Numbered from the stretch's first letter, positions 1 to 5,314 are shown. The stretch: 5,314 nt of DNA from Lentisphaerota bacterium (GCA_022839525.1 JALHET010000161.1:1-5314); one strand, 5' to 3'. The notes: generated by a model not told the origin, from the letters alone. Program-made: numbers and translations.

Positions 1-399
1 ATCCGCCGACAGTGAAAGCCGCCCGCCCCTGTCGCGGACCAACTCGACCGAACGGCACGCGCCGGAGAAACGGTCAAGCCGGTAGAGCACTTTAAAACCC
101 ACAACGGTGTACTTCGGGTCAATCACCGTTTCCAGATCCCATTTGGCTTCAAGCCGGAAATCTGAAAGCGCCGGAACCGCAAGCCGGTGACGGTTGCCGT
201 GCAGAAGAATCGCGTACCGTCCGTCAATGACCCAGCCGTGCCCGTGCGAGTAATGCGAGGTCTTGTCCACCTCGATCCCGTAAGGACGCCCCATGCTGTC
301 TGTTACCGAAAAGTCCTCTTCGAAAACGAATCCCGCGCAAAGCGGCACGGGCGCCGCCAGTGCTAACGCGAGAACTGTATGGGGTAGGCCTATCTTCAT
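1..399 (-). CDS. Secreted protein of unknown function, N-terminal 133 residues (partial)
   Basis: The reading frame is open from an ATG at 399 to the left edge, so the C-terminus is missing. The start is preceded by a GGAGA ribosome binding site at good spacing. An in-frame ATG at 417 would add six residues (MIRRQK) but has a poorer site. The first 22 residues form a signal peptide: a short basic start, a hydrophobic core rich in Leu and Ala, and a likely signal peptidase I cut after LCA. The Cys at 21 does not sit in a proper lipobox. The mature part begins GFVFEEDFSV and continues with alternating polar and hydrophobic stretches rich in Gly, Tyr and Trp, as in beta-sandwich (LamG/concanavalin-like) secreted proteins. 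This fold suggestion is inference. I do not recognise a family and assign no function. The gene is divergent from the receptor and shares its intergenic region, so shared control is possible but not shown. Confidence 0.72.
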   Translation of the reverse strand, partial: MKIGLPHTVLALALAAPVPLCAGFVFEEDFSVTDSMGRPYGIEVDKTSHYSHGHGWVIDGRYAILLHGNRHRLAVPALSDFRLEAKWDLETVIDPKYTVVGFKVLYRLDRFSGACRSVELVRDRGGRLSLSAD

Positions 400-423
400 T
401 TTTTGTCTCCGAATCATGTGCCC

Positions 424-446
424 AATCCCGGGTTCCCCCCGGGTTT
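424..446. repeat. GC-rich inverted repeat in the 5' leader of the leftward gene
   Basis: Two copies of CCCGGG (427-432 and 438-443) are separated by five bases and flanked by AA and TT, giving a 6-bp all-GC stem with a possible short extension after one mismatch. If the leftward gene is transcribed from the candidate promoter at 482-510, this hairpin lies in its 5' leader, upstream of the ribosome binding site. It has no following T-run on either strand, so it is not a standard terminator. It could equally be an operator or have no role. Confidence 0.4.
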
Positions 447-481
447 CACTCCTCAAATCGCGGTTTTGATTTATATGCCTA

Positions 482-510
482 AGTATAATGTCTCGTCAGG
501 TTTCCGTCTA
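482..510 (-). promoter_or_regulatory. Candidate sigma70 promoter for the leftward secreted-protein gene
   Basis: Read on the minus strand, TAGACG (505-510) and TATACT (482-487) are separated by 17 bases, matching the -35 and -10 consensus at 4 of 6 and 5 of 6 positions. A second arrangement, CTGACG (494-499) with TATAAA (470-475) at 18 bases, overlaps it. Transcription would begin near 475, giving a leader of about 75 bases. The evidence is motif matching only. Confidence 0.35.
484..489 (+). promoter_or_regulatory. Candidate -10 element for the TonB receptor gene
   Basis: A perfect TATAAT lies on the plus strand, 229 bases ahead of the receptor start codon. No good -35 box stands 16-18 bases upstream (the sequence there is close to CGGTTT), and there is no extended -10 TG. 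A promoter like this would need an activator or a different sigma factor. It would give a leader of roughly 220 bases, long enough for a regulatory RNA. It overlaps the -10 region of the candidate leftward promoter, so both promoters could not be freely occupied at once. Confidence 0.35.
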
Positions 511-554
511 GTGACAGAGTCTCATTCTTGGTCCATTCTTTAGCACAAAAGCCG

Positions 555-698
555 AAACCGAATCGCGCCTTCAATCGGTTTGACGATACGCAGGGGAGTA
601 AAATTACCGTCAGGTATTATCCTTTGATCCTGTCGAACCCGTTGACACCGGGGGGGCTTTGGTGTTACTTTTATCGAAAAAGTTCACCTCATCAAAGG
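555..698 (+). promoter_or_regulatory. Structured leader upstream of the receptor gene (candidate cis-regulatory RNA or operator region)
   Basis: Three inverted repeats are visible. AAACCGA (555-561) pairs with TCGGTTT (575-581) across a 13-base loop. CCTTTGAT (621-628) pairs perfectly with ATCAAAGG (691-698). Inside that long-range stem, TGACACC (643-649) pairs with GGTGTTA (661-667), with one G-U pair. The outer stem ends four bases before the ribosome binding site AAGGGAG (703-709), which is where a structure could gate translation. I looked for the conserved B12 box of cobalamin riboswitches and the CTGAGA and GCG-AGGGA parts of TPP riboswitches and found neither. The inner dyad could instead be a DNA operator. 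A perfect -35-like TTGACA (642-647) overlaps it, with only a poor TACTTT at 666-671 as -10. No known RNA class is assigned. Confidence 0.4.
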
Positions 699-717
699 CG
701 GAAAGGGAGTAACAGGC

Positions 718-2658
718 ATGAGCAGACTGAACCGGTATATGACACTCTACACGGCGCTTTGTCTTGTCGTCATCGGGACAGGAGCGCAAACGGCTGACAA
801 TGGGGATGTGGGAGCAGGGGGCGCGTCAAGCAACAGGGTCGCCGACACGAGGATCGTGGTGACGGCGTCGCCGATCGCCGACTATGAGCGCGTGACAAAG
901 GACGGGGCAAACAGCGTGGTGATCGGGCGGGCGCAAATCGAGCGCTTGAGTGCGACGGATCTGCCGACCGCCTTGCGCCAGGTACCTGGGGTTTCCATTT
1001 CCCGTTACAGCCCGGTCGGCGCGTATGGCGGCGCTCAGGGCGGCTCGGTCTATGTCCGCGGTTCGGGCACGGCCCGACCCGGCAGCGAAATCAAGATCTA
1101 CACCGACGGGGTTCCCCGCGAGTCGGGCGTGTGGTCGCACCCCTTGATGGACATCGTGCCGATCGACTTTGCCGAGACGATCACGGTCGCCAAAAATCCT
1201 CAGCCGCAGAATTACCCCGGGACGTTCGGCGCGGTGAACATCGATACGAAACGGCGGTATGAGCAGGGGCACGAGGGCGAAATAGACGTGGCGTATGGGC
1301 GTTACAACACGTTGATCAGCTCCGCCTCCGTGGGCGGCAAGGTTGACCTGTTCGATTACTATGCGGGAGCCTCCTACAAATATTCGGAGGGCGCGCGGGA
1401 GCATGGCGAGGCAGAGCTGCAGAGCCAGTTCGCGAGGGCCGGCTGGGAGCTTTCGCCGGACGACCACCTTTCCTACATTTTCCAGCACACCGACAACTGG
1501 GTCCGTGACCCGGGGCCGAAAGGGGGCGTGACCCCGCGGCGTGACCAGTTCAACACGGACACGGCCACTCACATCGTCCGCCTCGACAGCGACCGTGAGA
1601 CGCTGAAAGGATACTCCCTCGTCTACTTCGAGGACGGCGAGATCAAATGGCACAAGGATCACTTGACGGACGGCAACTTGAAGTCCCCGGCCGGCTACTC
1701 GAACACCGATTGGCACAACTACGGGTTCCGCTCGGCGTATGACATCCTGATCGAACGGCTGACGCTGACCGGGGCGCTTGACACGTGGTCGGAGGGGGGC
1801 GAGACCCGAAACATCCTCGATTCCACCGGAAAACGCGTGTGGGGATATAACGGCCGCTTTTTCACCACCGCCCCTTATGCGGGCGCGCGGTACGATTTCG
1901 ACGCCGGGCGGAACTGGACGCTCACGCCGTCTCTGGGTGCCCGCTATTATGCGAGCAATGAGTTCGACGACGAACTCGCGCCCTGCGCGGCGCTGACCCT
2001 GGCGAGGGAGGCACTCCAGTTTTTTGTCTCGCATGCGCGAGGCGTGCATTATCCCGGCATCTACATGCGCGGAACCTCGCCCTCGACCTGGCGTTCGCTG
2101 GACGCGGAGACGATGGACACGACCGAAGCCGGTGTGCATGCGGAGCTGGGCTCTTGTGCGGCAATCCACGCCTCGGTGTTTCACATGGAAGTCGAGAACC
2201 GCATGGATTCGACCACCGCCGGGTATCTCAACGTCGGGGAGCTGAAGGCCAACGGGGTGGAAGCCTCCCTGCACCTCTATCCCCGCAAGGATCTGTCCTT
2301 TTTTGCGGGAGGCGCGTATACGGATCCGGAAGACAGTCCTGTCTCGCGTATGCCGGAGGTGACGTTCAGCGCAGGCAGTTCGTATTGGGTCACGCGCTAT
2401 CTCCGGTGGGATTTGGACGCCGAATACGTGACGACCCAGTACGGGTACAGCATGCGCACGGTTGATCCCGTTTTGGAGAAACTCGACGACTATTTGACGT
2501 TCAACACCCGCTTGTCCCTGGACTTGCAGGCCTTTTCCAAACTGAAGGGCGAACTGTACGTCGCGGCCGAGAACTTTACGAACCAGCACTACGAATATTT
2601 TCCGGACTACCCCATGCCGGGCGTGATGTGGTACACTGGCATGAAGGTGAAGTTCTAA
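718..2658 (+). CDS. TonB-dependent outer-membrane receptor, BtuB-like size (646 aa)
   Basis: This is an outer-membrane gated channel that imports a scarce ligand with energy from TonB-ExbB-ExbD. The ATG at 718 follows AAGGGAG by eight bases. Residues 1-26 form a signal peptide ending near AQTA. A TonB box, DTRIVVTA, lies at 43-50. The plug domain spans roughly 60-180 and shows LPTALRQVPGVSI (82-94), SVYVRG (110-115), IYTDGVPRESG (127-137) and the plug-end motif GAVNID (171-176). The rest is a beta-barrel with alternating aromatic strands, including HYPGIYMRG, and ends in the classic C-terminal Phe (YTGMKVKF). At 646 residues it is close to the vitamin B12 receptor BtuB (about 600) and smaller than most siderophore or glycan receptors. 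There is no SusD partner, N-terminal carboxypeptidase-like domain or signalling domain, so it is not a SusC type. The ECF genes downstream suggest that it feeds that transporter. The ligand is unknown. Confidence 0.93.
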   Translation: MSRLNRYMTLYTALCLVVIGTGAQTADNGDVGAGGASSNRVADTRIVVTASPIADYERVTKDGANSVVIGRAQIERLSATDLPTALRQVPGVSISRYSPVGAYGGAQGGSVYVRGSGTARPGSEIKIYTDGVPRESGVWSHPLMDIVPIDFAETITVAKNPQPQNYPGTFGAVNIDTKRRYEQGHEGEIDVAYGRYNTLISSASVGGKVDLFDYYAGASYKYSEGAREHGEAELQSQFARAGWELSPDDHLSYIFQHTDNWVRDPGPKGGVTPRRDQFNTDTATHIVRLDSDRETLKGYSLVYFEDGEIKWHKDHLTDGNLKSPAGYSNTDWHNYGFRSAYDILIERLTLTGALDTWSEGGETRNILDSTGKRVWGYNGRFFTTAPYAGARYDFDAGRNWTLTPSLGARYYASNEFDDELAPCAALTLAREALQFFVSHARGVHYPGIYMRGTSPSTWRSLDAETMDTTEAGVHAELGSCAAIHASVFHMEVENRMDSTTAGYLNVGELKANGVEASLHLYPRKDLSFFAGGAYTDPEDSPVSRMPEVTFSAGSSYWVTRYLRWDLDAEYVTTQYGYSMRTVDPVLEKLDDYLTFNTRLSLDLQAFSKLKGELYVAAENFTNQHYEYFPDYPMPGVMWYTGMKVKF

Positions 2659-2675
2659 TGCGGGCGGATCCCGCA
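2659..2675 (+). terminator. GC hairpin directly after the receptor stop codon
   Basis: TGCGGG (2659-2664) pairs perfectly with CCCGCA (2670-2675) over a five-base loop, starting at the first base after the TAA stop. No T-run follows (the next bases are CCCCAATTCAATC), so it is a poor intrinsic terminator. It may act as a mRNA 3'-end stabiliser or partial attenuator between the receptor and the ECF genes. Confidence 0.3.
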
Positions 2676-2687
2676 CCCCAATTCAAT

Positions 2688-2758
2688 CTCACACGAAGGC
2701 ACAAAGGACACAAAGTTTTGTCCGCAACACCCTATTCCCCTTCGTGCCTTCGTGTGAG
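2688..2758. repeat. 71-bp inverted repeat with internal short tandem units (REP/MITE-like)
   Basis: The left arm 2688-2702 (CTCACACGAAGGCAC) is the exact reverse complement of 2744-2758. After one mismatch, AAGG (2704-2707) pairs with CCTT (2739-2742), giving 19 pairs over 20 positions. Each arm is itself built of near-repeats of 8-9 bases: CACGAAGG, CACAAAGG and ACACAAAG on the left, and CCTTCGTG twice on the right. A small inner hairpin, GGACA/TGTCC (2706-2710 and 2719-2723), partly competes with the outer stem. From memory, units of the CACGAAGG/CTTCGTG type occur as dispersed intergenic repeats in several Gram-negative lineages, but I cannot check copy number here. No target-site duplication is evident. 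There is no T-tract, so it is not an ordinary terminator. Confidence 0.75.
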
Positions 2759-2803
2759 AAACAATTTGTTCGATTTCGGTGGAACCGGATTGCCACGACA
2801 CGG

Positions 2804-3304
2804 ATGATTCAGCCAAGGGAATATGCTTTTTGCGGCCTGTTCGGTGCGGCGGCGCTGCTGCTGCCAGCGTTTTTCCATCTGTTGCATCTGGGGCATGTCT
2901 TCATGCCCATGTATCTGCCGCTGGTCACTCTGGCGTTTTTCGTGCGGCCCGGGGCGGCGGCACTGACGGCTCTGCTGGTGCCGGTTCTTTCCGGAGCGGG
3001 GACGGGCATGCCGCCGTTCTACCCGCCGGTCGCGCCGGTGATGGCGGTGGAGATCGCACTGATGGCCGTTATGATCGGCACGCTCCGCTCGGCGTTCCCC
3101 AGGATTCCCGTATGGGCTGACCTTGCGGCCGCGCTGGCTCTCGGGCGGGTGGCCAACGCGGGGCTTTTTTATGTGGCGGCTCAGGTGCTGGAGTTGCCGC
3201 CCGGTTTTGTAGCGGGCATCTCGCTGCTGAGCGGATGGCCCGGCCTCGTCCTGATGATGGCGGTCATACCACCGGTCGTCAGGCTGTCCAACCCGCGCGC
3301 CTGA
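2804..3304 (+). CDS. ECF transporter S component (substrate-binding membrane protein), substrate unknown
   Basis: S components are small integral membrane proteins that bind a vitamin, metal or cofactor and deliver it to the T component and ATPases. From the ATG at 2804 the product has 166 residues, with about six hydrophobic segments (near 8-24, 33-48, 51-66, 73-95, 103-127 and 135-158), as expected for the family (about 160-200 aa). Family-like features are FHLLHLGHVFMPMYLPL at 24-40, a Gly/Ala-rich helix, GTGMPPFYPPVAPVM at 66-80 and Glu83 in the next helix. The frame is open further upstream to a GTG at 2744, but that start lies inside the inverted repeat and would add a polar, unlikely N-terminus. 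The ATG at 2804 has no clear ribosome binding site, so the start is the least certain part. T and ATPase genes follow in the same operon. It does not look like BioY, ThiT or CbiM (no N-terminal MHIPEG). The ligand is not assigned. Confidence 0.82.
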   Translation: MIQPREYAFCGLFGAAALLLPAFFHLLHLGHVFMPMYLPLVTLAFFVRPGAAALTALLVPVLSGAGTGMPPFYPPVAPVMAVEIALMAVMIGTLRSAFPRIPVWADLAAALALGRVANAGLFYVAAQVLELPPGFVAGISLLSGWPGLVLMMAVIPPVVRLSNPRA

Positions 3305-3325
3305 CGGATAAAGGAAAAACAGGAA

Positions 3326-3946
3326 ATGGAAAACAACCCGCGCGAAGACCCGCGGATCGCCTTCTTCGATTCGATCGCGGGGGCATGGGACGGTTGGCAC
3401 GACCTGGCTGCATTGGCCAAGAGGCTGGACGCCGAGTTTGAAGGATTCGGCATCCGGGCTTCCGAGACCGTGTTAGATGTCGGGTGCGGAACGGGGAATC
3501 TCACGCTGAGCCTGTTGAACCGGCTTGGCTCCGGCGGGCGCGTGATCGCGCTGGACATATCGCAGGCGATGCTGGATCGGGCGCAACAAAAAATCCGCGA
3601 CCCTCGCGTAACGTGGATACGGGCTTCGGCCGGCCTGATCCCGGTTGCGGATGCCTCGTGCGACCGTATCATCTGTTTTTCGGTCTGGCCGCATTTCGGG
3701 GATCCTGCCGCCGTTGTGCGGGAGTTCCGCCGGGTTTTGCGGGCAGACGGCAGCGTCCATATCCTGCATCTCATCTCGCGGGAAGAGGTCAACCGTATTC
3801 ATGGACAAGGGGATCCGTCGATTCGCGACGATCAGTTGAAGCCCGTCCAGGAGACGGCGGGCCTGTTCGAACGTGACGGGTTTACGCTCGTGGCGACGGC
3901 CGACGGCTCAGACCGTTACCTTGTGACAGTCCGGAAAGGAAGCTAA
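3326..3946 (+). CDS. Class I SAM-dependent methyltransferase within the ECF operon
   Basis: This 206-residue product should transfer a methyl group from S-adenosylmethionine in the cytoplasm. It has the Rossmann-type core: motif I VLDVGCGTGNLT at 49-60 binds SAM, the acidic residue after strand 2 is Asp77 in VIALDISQAML, and ADASCDRIICFSV (108-120) covers motif II/strand 4. The N-terminus (RIAFFDSIAGAWDGW, 10-24) resembles UbiE/MenG-type small-molecule methyltransferases. The segment HLISREEVNRIH (148-159) replaces the usual insertions of that family and may help shape the substrate pocket. It starts 21 bases after the S component, with AGGAAA nearby as ribosome site, and ends four bases before the T component, so it is probably co-expressed with the transporter. 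A role on the imported ligand or its carrier is inference; no substrate can be named. Housekeeping UbiE or MenG is unlikely given the short length and the context. Confidence 0.88.
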   Translation: MENNPREDPRIAFFDSIAGAWDGWHDLAALAKRLDAEFEGFGIRASETVLDVGCGTGNLTLSLLNRLGSGGRVIALDISQAMLDRAQQKIRDPRVTWIRASAGLIPVADASCDRIICFSVWPHFGDPAAVVREFRRVLRADGSVHILHLISREEVNRIHGQGDPSIRDDQLKPVQETAGLFERDGFTLVATADGSDRYLVTVRKGS

Positions 3947-3950
3947 CCGG

Positions 3951-4700
3951 GTGACCGCATTTACAGAGGCGTGGGGGTGCGGCAACGGGCCGGCAAAGCG
4001 GGCGGCGCCTTCCGTGCGCCTAACATGCGGTATCCTTGTGTTCGCGAGCTGTTCCCTCGCGCCGTTGCGGAACCTGTGGGGCGTTGCGTTGCTCACCGGC
4101 GTCCTGCTCGGCTGGACCGCATGGTGCGGGTTGCCGCGGCGGCGGTTGTTTTCTGCGGTGCGTCTTGCGGCCTGCCTCTTCCTGCCCCTGTTTTTGTTCG
4201 CGCCGTTCATCCGCGGTCAGGCGGAAACAGGCTCGTGGTCCGAAGCGTTGCGTGTTCCCCTGACCATCGGCCTGCGCGGTACCGCCTGCATCGTGGTATG
4301 CGCGGCCGCGATGGCCGCGCTGGATTTGTCGGAGTGTGGGCAAGGACTCGGCGGACTGCCGTTGCCGCGCGCCGTGGTGGCGCTTGTCGTGCAGATCGCG
4401 CACCAGGCCGCTCTGCTGACGGATGAATCGCGGCGGACGCTAACGGCTCTGCGCCTGCGCGGTGTGCCGTCGGCAGGGGCGGGCATGCGCCTGCGCTGTC
4501 TTTTTTCGCTGCCGGTTATTTGGCTGTTGCGTCTGACGGTACGGGCCGAGCGCGTGAGCGCCGCCATGGAGGTTCGGGGGTTCAGCGGCCCGGTCTGCAA
4601 CCGGCAGACGGCCGGCATGTCCGCTTCTGACCGCTGTGCGGCAGCGTTCGCGGCTTTCGTGTTCGGGGCGGTTCTCTATCTCAGGTGGAGGGGTGTCTGA
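3951..4700 (+). CDS. ECF transporter T component (CbiQ/EcfT family)
   Basis: EcfT is the transmembrane scaffold that couples ATP hydrolysis by the ATPases to toppling of the S component. The 249-residue product starts at a GTG, eight bases after AGGAAG, and there is no in-frame ATG before residue 121. Hydrophobic segments lie near 23-37, 44-58, 66-88, 106-124, 139-155 (amphipathic), 183-196 and 229-244. The two cytoplasmic coupling-helix motifs that dock into the ATPase grooves are visible as ALRLRGV (166-172) and AMEVRGF (205-211), where the family consensus is close to Ala-Arg-Gly. The Arg and Gly are kept in both and the first residue differs (Leu, Val). Length and layout match CbiQ. Its stop codon overlaps the ATPase start (TGATG), which indicates translational coupling. 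Having its own S, T and A genes marks a dedicated (group I) ECF transporter rather than a shared module. Confidence 0.9.
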   Translation: MTAFTEAWGCGNGPAKRAAPSVRLTCGILVFASCSLAPLRNLWGVALLTGVLLGWTAWCGLPRRRLFSAVRLAACLFLPLFLFAPFIRGQAETGSWSEALRVPLTIGLRGTACIVVCAAAMAALDLSECGQGLGGLPLPRAVVALVVQIAHQAALLTDESRRTLTALRLRGVPSAGAGMRLRCLFSLPVIWLLRLTVRAERVSAAMEVRGFSGPVCNRQTAGMSASDRCAAAFAAFVFGAVLYLRWRGV

Positions 4701-5314
4701 TGGGCGACGCGCTTGTTTATCGCAACGTTTCTGTCCGCTACCGGGCCGGCGCTCCCGCAGCCGTTATGAGGGTGTCCCTCCGTATCGGAGCGGGCGAACG
4801 GGTGGCGCTGCTGGGGCTCAACGGGTCCGGCAAGACGACGTTGCTTTCCGCCGCGGCTGGGCTGGTGCCGTTCATGGGACAGATCGAAGTGGGGGGTGTC
4901 GTGCTGTCACGGGCTACGGAGCGCGCGGTCCGAGACGGTCTCGGTTTCTTGTTCAGTGCGCCGGATGATCAGATCCTTTTCCCCAACGTGATGGACGACG
5001 TCGCATTTTCACTGGAGCGCCGGGGCGTTGCGCGGGCGGAGGCGCGGGAGAAATCCGCGCGGGTCATGACGGGGCTGGGCATCGGGCTTCTCGCGCCGCT
5101 CCCGCCTCACACCCTGTCACAGGGGCAACGGCAGCGCGTCGCGTTGGCCGGTGCGCTGGTGGCTCAGCCGCCGCTGCTTCTGCTCGACGAACCTTCCGCG
5201 TCGCTTGATCCGGTCGGCAAGGAGGAACTGGCGGGGCTGTTGGACGCTCAAGAGGCCGCCATACTCATGGCGACCCACGACTTGGCGTTTGCGCGGCGCG
5301 TATGCCGGCGTTTC
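4700..5314 (+). CDS. ECF transporter ATP-binding protein (CbiO/EcfA family), C-terminus cut by window
   Basis: This ATPase powers the transporter and sits on the cytoplasmic face as a dimer bound to the T component. The ATG at 4700 shares one base with the preceding stop and follows GGAGGGG. Of the usual 230-280 residues, 205 are present. Motifs in order are: A-loop Tyr14, Walker A GLNGSGKT at 39-46, a Q-loop region reading FLFSAPDDQILF at 83-94, signature LSQGQ at 139-143, Walker B LLLLDEP at 159-165 (Asp163, Glu164), D-loop SASLD at 166-170 and switch His193. The APDDQ segment after the Q-loop is typical of CbiO/EcfA. The usual Q-loop glutamine is replaced by Ser86, though Gln91 lies close by. 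Only one ATPase gene is visible. It may work as a homodimer, or a second may lie beyond the window. Confidence 0.95.
   Translation, partial: MGDALVYRNVSVRYRAGAPAAVMRVSLRIGAGERVALLGLNGSGKTTLLSAAAGLVPFMGQIEVGGVVLSRATERAVRDGLGFLFSAPDDQILFPNVMDDVAFSLERRGVARAEAREKSARVMTGLGIGLLAPLPPHTLSQGQRQRVALAGALVAQPPLLLLDEPSASLDPVGKEELAGLLDAQEAAILMATHDLAFARRVCRRF

Noticed and set aside
590..660. Possible TPP riboswitch (CCTTTGATCCTG resembles CCTTTGAACCTG, with a GGGG upstream)
   Set aside because: The CTGAGA element and the closing GCG-AGGGA element are absent and the spacing is wrong. The similarity is short enough to be chance.
490..717. Possible cobalamin riboswitch, suggested by the leader length and the BtuB-sized receptor
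   Set aside because: No B12 box (AGACCTGCC-like) and no GCCACTG-like core are present on the plus strand.
528..797. Open frame of 89 codons in the leader overlapping the receptor start
   Set aside because: It overlaps the receptor start in another frame, has no good ribosome binding site, and its product is low-complexity basic sequence with no motif.
2659..2675. Strong rho-independent terminator after the receptor
   Set aside because: The hairpin is good but no T-run follows it, so it is listed only as a low-confidence terminator or stabiliser.
826..2676. Long open frame of 616 codons on the minus strand opposite the receptor
   Set aside because: It mirrors the receptor coding sequence in a GC-rich genome. 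The product is Arg/Val/His-rich without a recognisable domain, while the plus strand has clear TonB receptor motifs.
2688..2758. Inverted repeat as a CRISPR or att site
   Set aside because: Only one palindrome is present, with no regularly spaced repeats or spacers, and there is no integrase or tRNA gene nearby.
2732..3400. Minus-strand open frame of 222 codons opposite the S component
   Set aside because: Its product is rich in Arg, His, Gln and Pro, as expected from the complement of a GC-rich membrane protein gene. The plus strand encodes the S component.

Overview
This 5.3 kb, GC-rich window looks like part of a Gram-negative chromosome. It carries one partial leftward gene and five rightward genes that together read as a two-membrane uptake locus. 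The outer-membrane (TonB-dependent) receptor shows that the host has an outer membrane. The short secreted beta-rich protein on the left and the style of the ECF genes would fit a PVC-type bacterium (Kiritimatiellae, Lentisphaerae or Verrucomicrobia) or a deltaproteobacterial lineage. That taxonomic guess is weak and rests on general impression only.

Layout. Positions 1-399 (minus strand) hold the N-terminal part of a secreted protein of unknown function, cut by the window edge. Positions 400-717 are a gene-free divergent intergenic region. It has overlapping candidate promoters near 470-510 and, on the plus strand, a long leader with several inverted repeats ending just before the ribosome binding site of the receptor gene. 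Positions 718-2658 encode a complete 646-residue TonB-dependent receptor of BtuB-like size. Positions 2659-2803 contain a GC hairpin directly after the stop codon and then a 71-bp inverted repeat with internal short tandem units (REP/MITE-like). From 2804 to the right edge four genes are packed head to tail: an ECF-type membrane S (substrate-binding) component, a class I SAM-dependent methyltransferase, a CbiQ/EcfT-type T component, and a CbiO/EcfA-type ATPase cut by the window end.

How they may work together. The receptor would bring a scarce ligand through the outer membrane using TonB energy. The S component would bind it at the inner membrane, and the T component with the ATPase would drive its entry. 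The methyltransferase sits between S and T with tight spacing, so it is probably co-translated with the transporter and may modify the ligand or help process it. The substrate cannot be read from the sequence. Vitamins such as cobalamin precursors, metal chelates or related cofactors are the usual class for this architecture. The most interesting points are the methyltransferase embedded in an ECF transporter paired with its own TonB receptor, and the structured leader that could be a cis-regulatory RNA of no class I recognise.
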